Source: Coriobacteriaceae bacterium
Lineage (GTDB): Bacteria > Actinomycetota > Coriobacteriia > Coriobacteriales > UBA8131
Assembly: GCA_012515495.1 (NCBI GenBank)
Contig: JAAYYH010000059.1
Coordinates: forward strand, 1 to 8,080
Direction of reading: 5' to 3'
DNA: 8,080 nucleotides
Shown here: piece after piece, positions 6,339-8,080 of the stretch
Numbering within the stretch: the first letter of the stretch is position 1
Layout: each line of letters begins with the position of its first letter
Notes under the pieces: generated by a model
What the model was told of the DNA's origin: nothing
What the model saw: the letters and a program-made list of their open reading frames with translations, nothing else
Databases searched by the model: none
Translations under genes and position numbers: made by a program

Positions 6339-6368
6339 TTGTATATGAAGAGTTGCGCGTACTATGAT
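6339..6368 (+). promoter_or_regulatory. Candidate promoter for the AAA-like gene
   Basis: TATGAT (6363-6368, five of six -10 bases) has a weak -35, TTGTAT (6339-6344), 18 bp upstream. The start would be near 6375, giving a leader of about 33 bases that ends in the AGGGAGGG ribosome site. A weak -35 beside repeats would suit an activated promoter. Confidence 0.45.
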
Positions 6369-6407
6369 ACTCACAAGTAATCGCTTAGATTTGTGAGGGA
6401 GGGCGCT

Positions 6408-7850
6408 ATGAGTCCGGAAAAAGACTTCCACAATGAGTTTATGAAGAGCGCCAGTTTCTTCCTGGACGCAGCGGAAGACGCGGTGGAAAGTGGGCAAACG
6501 CGTTTAGCTATACATCTATTCTGCGCGGCGTTTGAGGTCTCCGAAAAAGAGGGACTCACTCCTGCTCCTCGGATTATCGAAGGCATGCGCAAGGCATGGG
6601 ATCTTGCCTGTCAACGGGGAGACCGTTCGACAGCCGAGACGATATTCGGCGAGCTTACGCCATACAACTCACCCGAGCAGGCCGAACAGGGCATGCTGCA
6701 ATTGCAGCGTCTTGCTGTGAATCAACTGGAGGAGATGGGTCTGTCGCGCTCCGATTTTGAAGGCATGGCACAAGCTGTCTCGCAAGAGATGATGAACTAT
6801 GGTGGCGAGGAATTAATGGATACGCTCCGCAATGTCTTAAGGCGGATGGGTGACAAGAGCGACACAGAATCGGGTATGCAAAAGATCGAAAAGAAAGAGA
6901 CTTCCAGCGAGCATCATAAGCAAGCGTCGGAGAAGCGGGAGCCAGCTTTCAACTACACCACTTTAGCGGGATTCGATTCCACGCTGGCGAGGATGCGTGA
7001 ATACGGTTTCCTGTCAGCGGGTGATGTTATCTATCGGCAGTTTGTCGAACAGGCAGCTGCAATGCATGGTCTGTCTGGCCCCGCGCTGATGGAGCACTTC
7101 ATATTCTACGGACCGTCACGTGAGGATGTCGCGCTCTTTGCCCATGCGACTGCCGGTGAGATCGGTTGGCCGGTGTTAAGCATGCTGGTTGACCTCGATC
7201 CGCAGGGAAATGGATCGATTAAACTGAGCGGTCCCTTCAAACGCAACCTCTTCGGACCACCTGATTTCACTGAGATCACAACCCCCTGTGTCCTGTTGAT
7301 AGAGAACATCGATTATCTCCAAGAGATGTTCTCCAATGAACAGCGTGCGGTTGTCATGGGTAATAAACATGGACATTCGCAAAGTGGACGCTCCATGCAA
7401 GCTGAGGTGCTAGGTTATCTGCGTGCGCTGCTGTATCGGAGTGGCGTGTTCCTGATCGCGACTGCCGGTGAATCTGATACCTTGCACGAGCCGCTACTTT
7501 CGTTGATAGGTCCGCATCAGGAGATTGAGGTAGCCTTACCCACCGCTGAGGAGCGTAAGGACCTGTTGCATTGGTTTGCCAATGAACACCCGTCGTTCAC
7601 CGAACTTGATTTTGAAGAGCTTTCGCGCCTCTCAAGTGGAATTTCACGAAATGACTTGGCGGTCGCAGCCCGTGCTGCTGTGGAAAGCGCCTATCGGAAG
7701 TCGTTGAAGACAGGCTGGTTCCACAACGTCTCTTTCAGTGAGATGTTGGCACAACTGACCCCTCTCGTCGATCATGATTCACCGATTTATCAGGAGTTGG
7801 AGGACGCGGCGGTTGCGCAGTTTGCCATCGAACTCGAAAAGGGCAACTAA
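6408..7850 (+). CDS. FtsH/Cdc48-like AAA+ protein with lost ATPase motifs (probable pseudo-ATPase)
   Basis: The 480-residue cytosolic protein has an alpha-helical, TPR-like N-terminal region (about 1-105), a charged linker (about 150-178), an AAA+ alpha/beta domain (about 182-370) and a helical lid (about 375-445). The AAA match is clear: TTLAGFDSTLARMRE, FIFYGP then HATAGEIGWPVL, CVLLIENIDYL, GVFLIATAGESDTL, VALPTAEERKDLL, and SGISRNDLAVAARAA. The working residues are gone. The Walker A GPPGTGKT reads GPSREDVA (235-242), with no Lys or Thr. Walker B DE reads Glu299-Asn300. Sensor-1 Asn is Ala353, and no RPGRFD-like arginine finger follows. The reading frame is intact, so this looks like a conserved non-catalytic scaffold, not a pseudogene. 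The ATG is preferred over the in-frame GTG at 6393 because AGGGAGGG (6396-6403) sits just before it. The partner is unknown. Confidence 0.8.
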   Translation: MSPEKDFHNEFMKSASFFLDAAEDAVESGQTRLAIHLFCAAFEVSEKEGLTPAPRIIEGMRKAWDLACQRGDRSTAETIFGELTPYNSPEQAEQGMLQLQRLAVNQLEEMGLSRSDFEGMAQAVSQEMMNYGGEELMDTLRNVLRRMGDKSDTESGMQKIEKKETSSEHHKQASEKREPAFNYTTLAGFDSTLARMREYGFLSAGDVIYRQFVEQAAAMHGLSGPALMEHFIFYGPSREDVALFAHATAGEIGWPVLSMLVDLDPQGNGSIKLSGPFKRNLFGPPDFTEITTPCVLLIENIDYLQEMFSNEQRAVVMGNKHGHSQSGRSMQAEVLGYLRALLYRSGVFLIATAGESDTLHEPLLSLIGPHQEIEVALPTAEERKDLLHWFANEHPSFTELDFEELSRLSSGISRNDLAVAARAAVESAYRKSLKTGWFHNVSFSEMLAQLTPLVDHDSPIYQELEDAAVAQFAIELEKGN

Positions 7851-7854
7851 AACA

Positions 7855-7863
7855 TGGTAGAAT
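7855..7863 (+). promoter_or_regulatory. Possible extended -10 promoter for the Rrf2 gene
   Basis: TGG followed by TAGAAT (five of six -10 bases) forms an extended -10 element five bases after the AAA-like stop. No convincing -35 is seen. Use of it would give a leader of about 140 bases before the ATG at 8013. That leader shows only short stems such as GATCC/GGATC. Confidence 0.3.
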
Positions 7864-8012
7864 CTGTCGGTTCACGATGCGTGGGCAGATCCCCATCCAT
7901 ATGCGGATCAAAGGGTCGATGTTCTCAGACCAAGATGCCCTATTGTTTCCGCCATCGTTACCTGCTGACTCACGAGCATTTGGTAGTAAGCTGAAAGAAG
8001 AGGGGTTAAAGC

Positions 8013-8080
8013 ATGGAGATCACGAGAAGAACCGATTACGCGCTCAGGCTGATAGCAATCTTGGTTGAAAACCAAGGAAA
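8013..8080 (+). CDS. Rrf2-family transcriptional regulator (5' end only)
   Basis: Only 22 codons and two bases are inside the window. The translation opens MEITRRTDYALRLIAILV, the characteristic first helix of Rrf2-family winged-helix regulators (IscR, NsrR, CymR, RsrR type), in which xITRxTDYALR is highly conserved. Many members sense iron-sulfur clusters, nitric oxide or cysteine, but the cysteines that would decide this lie beyond the window end. AAGAGGGG (7998-8005) precedes the ATG by seven bases. The 162-bp gap from the AAA-like stop suggests its own promoter as well as possible read-through. Confidence 0.85.
   Translation, partial: MEITRRTDYALRLIAILVENQG

Noticed and set aside
6393..6407. 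GTG start for the AAA-like gene
   Set aside because: It would place the strong AGGGAGGG site inside the coding sequence; the ATG at 6408 follows that site directly.
7877..8068. 63-codon plus-strand open frame before Rrf2
   Set aside because: It overlaps the Rrf2 start in another frame, has no ribosome site and resembles no known family.

Overview
The window looks like chromosomal DNA of a mid-GC actinobacterium, most plausibly a member of the Coriobacteriia/Eggerthellaceae. This rests on the murI-rph-rdgB gene order, AGGAGG-type ribosome sites mixed with an apparently leaderless start, the LytTR/DUF3021 pair common in gut and oral Gram-positives, and protein sequence character. The lineage is inferred, not proven. 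Seven genes are complete and two are cut by the window ends.

Left part (1-976). A TPM-domain exported protein is read leftwards from a GTG at 707 and runs off the left end. It has a signal peptide, a TPM domain, a Ser/Thr/Pro stalk and a membrane anchor. A 269-bp divergent intergenic region separates it from the next gene and holds T-rich repeats, a direct repeat with 20-bp period and a candidate promoter.

Accessory cassette (977-3188). Three tightly packed rightward genes follow: a membrane-anchored hydrolase with the active-site layout of platelet-activating-factor acetylhydrolase, a small LytTR DNA-binding regulator, and a four-helix DUF3021 membrane protein. LytTR and DUF3021 genes form a known regulator/membrane-partner pair, so the cassette is probably self-regulated, with the hydrolase as an operon member or target. 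This block is AT-richer than the genes that follow. The LytTR gene carries a perfect 24-bp palindrome within its coding sequence.

Housekeeping operon (3243-6240). Glutamate racemase (murI), RNase PH (rph) and a fusion of XTP/dITP pyrophosphatase (RdgB/HAM1) with a HAD-IB phosphatase are encoded in sequence. murI seems to have its own promoter, placed so that the transcript would start at or next to the ATG. Together these genes serve peptidoglycan precursor supply, tRNA 3' processing and nucleotide-pool cleaning, plus one phosphatase of unknown substrate.

Right part (6241-8080). A 167-bp gap contains a tandem 11-mer with an overlapping inverted repeat and a candidate promoter. Next is a 480-residue protein with a helical N-terminal region and a clearly recognisable FtsH/Cdc48-like AAA+ domain whose nucleotide-handling motifs have nearly all been lost (a probable pseudo-ATPase). 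The window ends in the first 22 codons of an Rrf2-family transcription regulator. No rRNA, tRNA, CRISPR array, insertion sequence or convincing intrinsic terminator was seen. The observations most worth following up are the pseudo-AAA protein, the intragenic palindrome, the RdgB-HAD fusion and the PAF-AH-like/LytTR/DUF3021 cassette.
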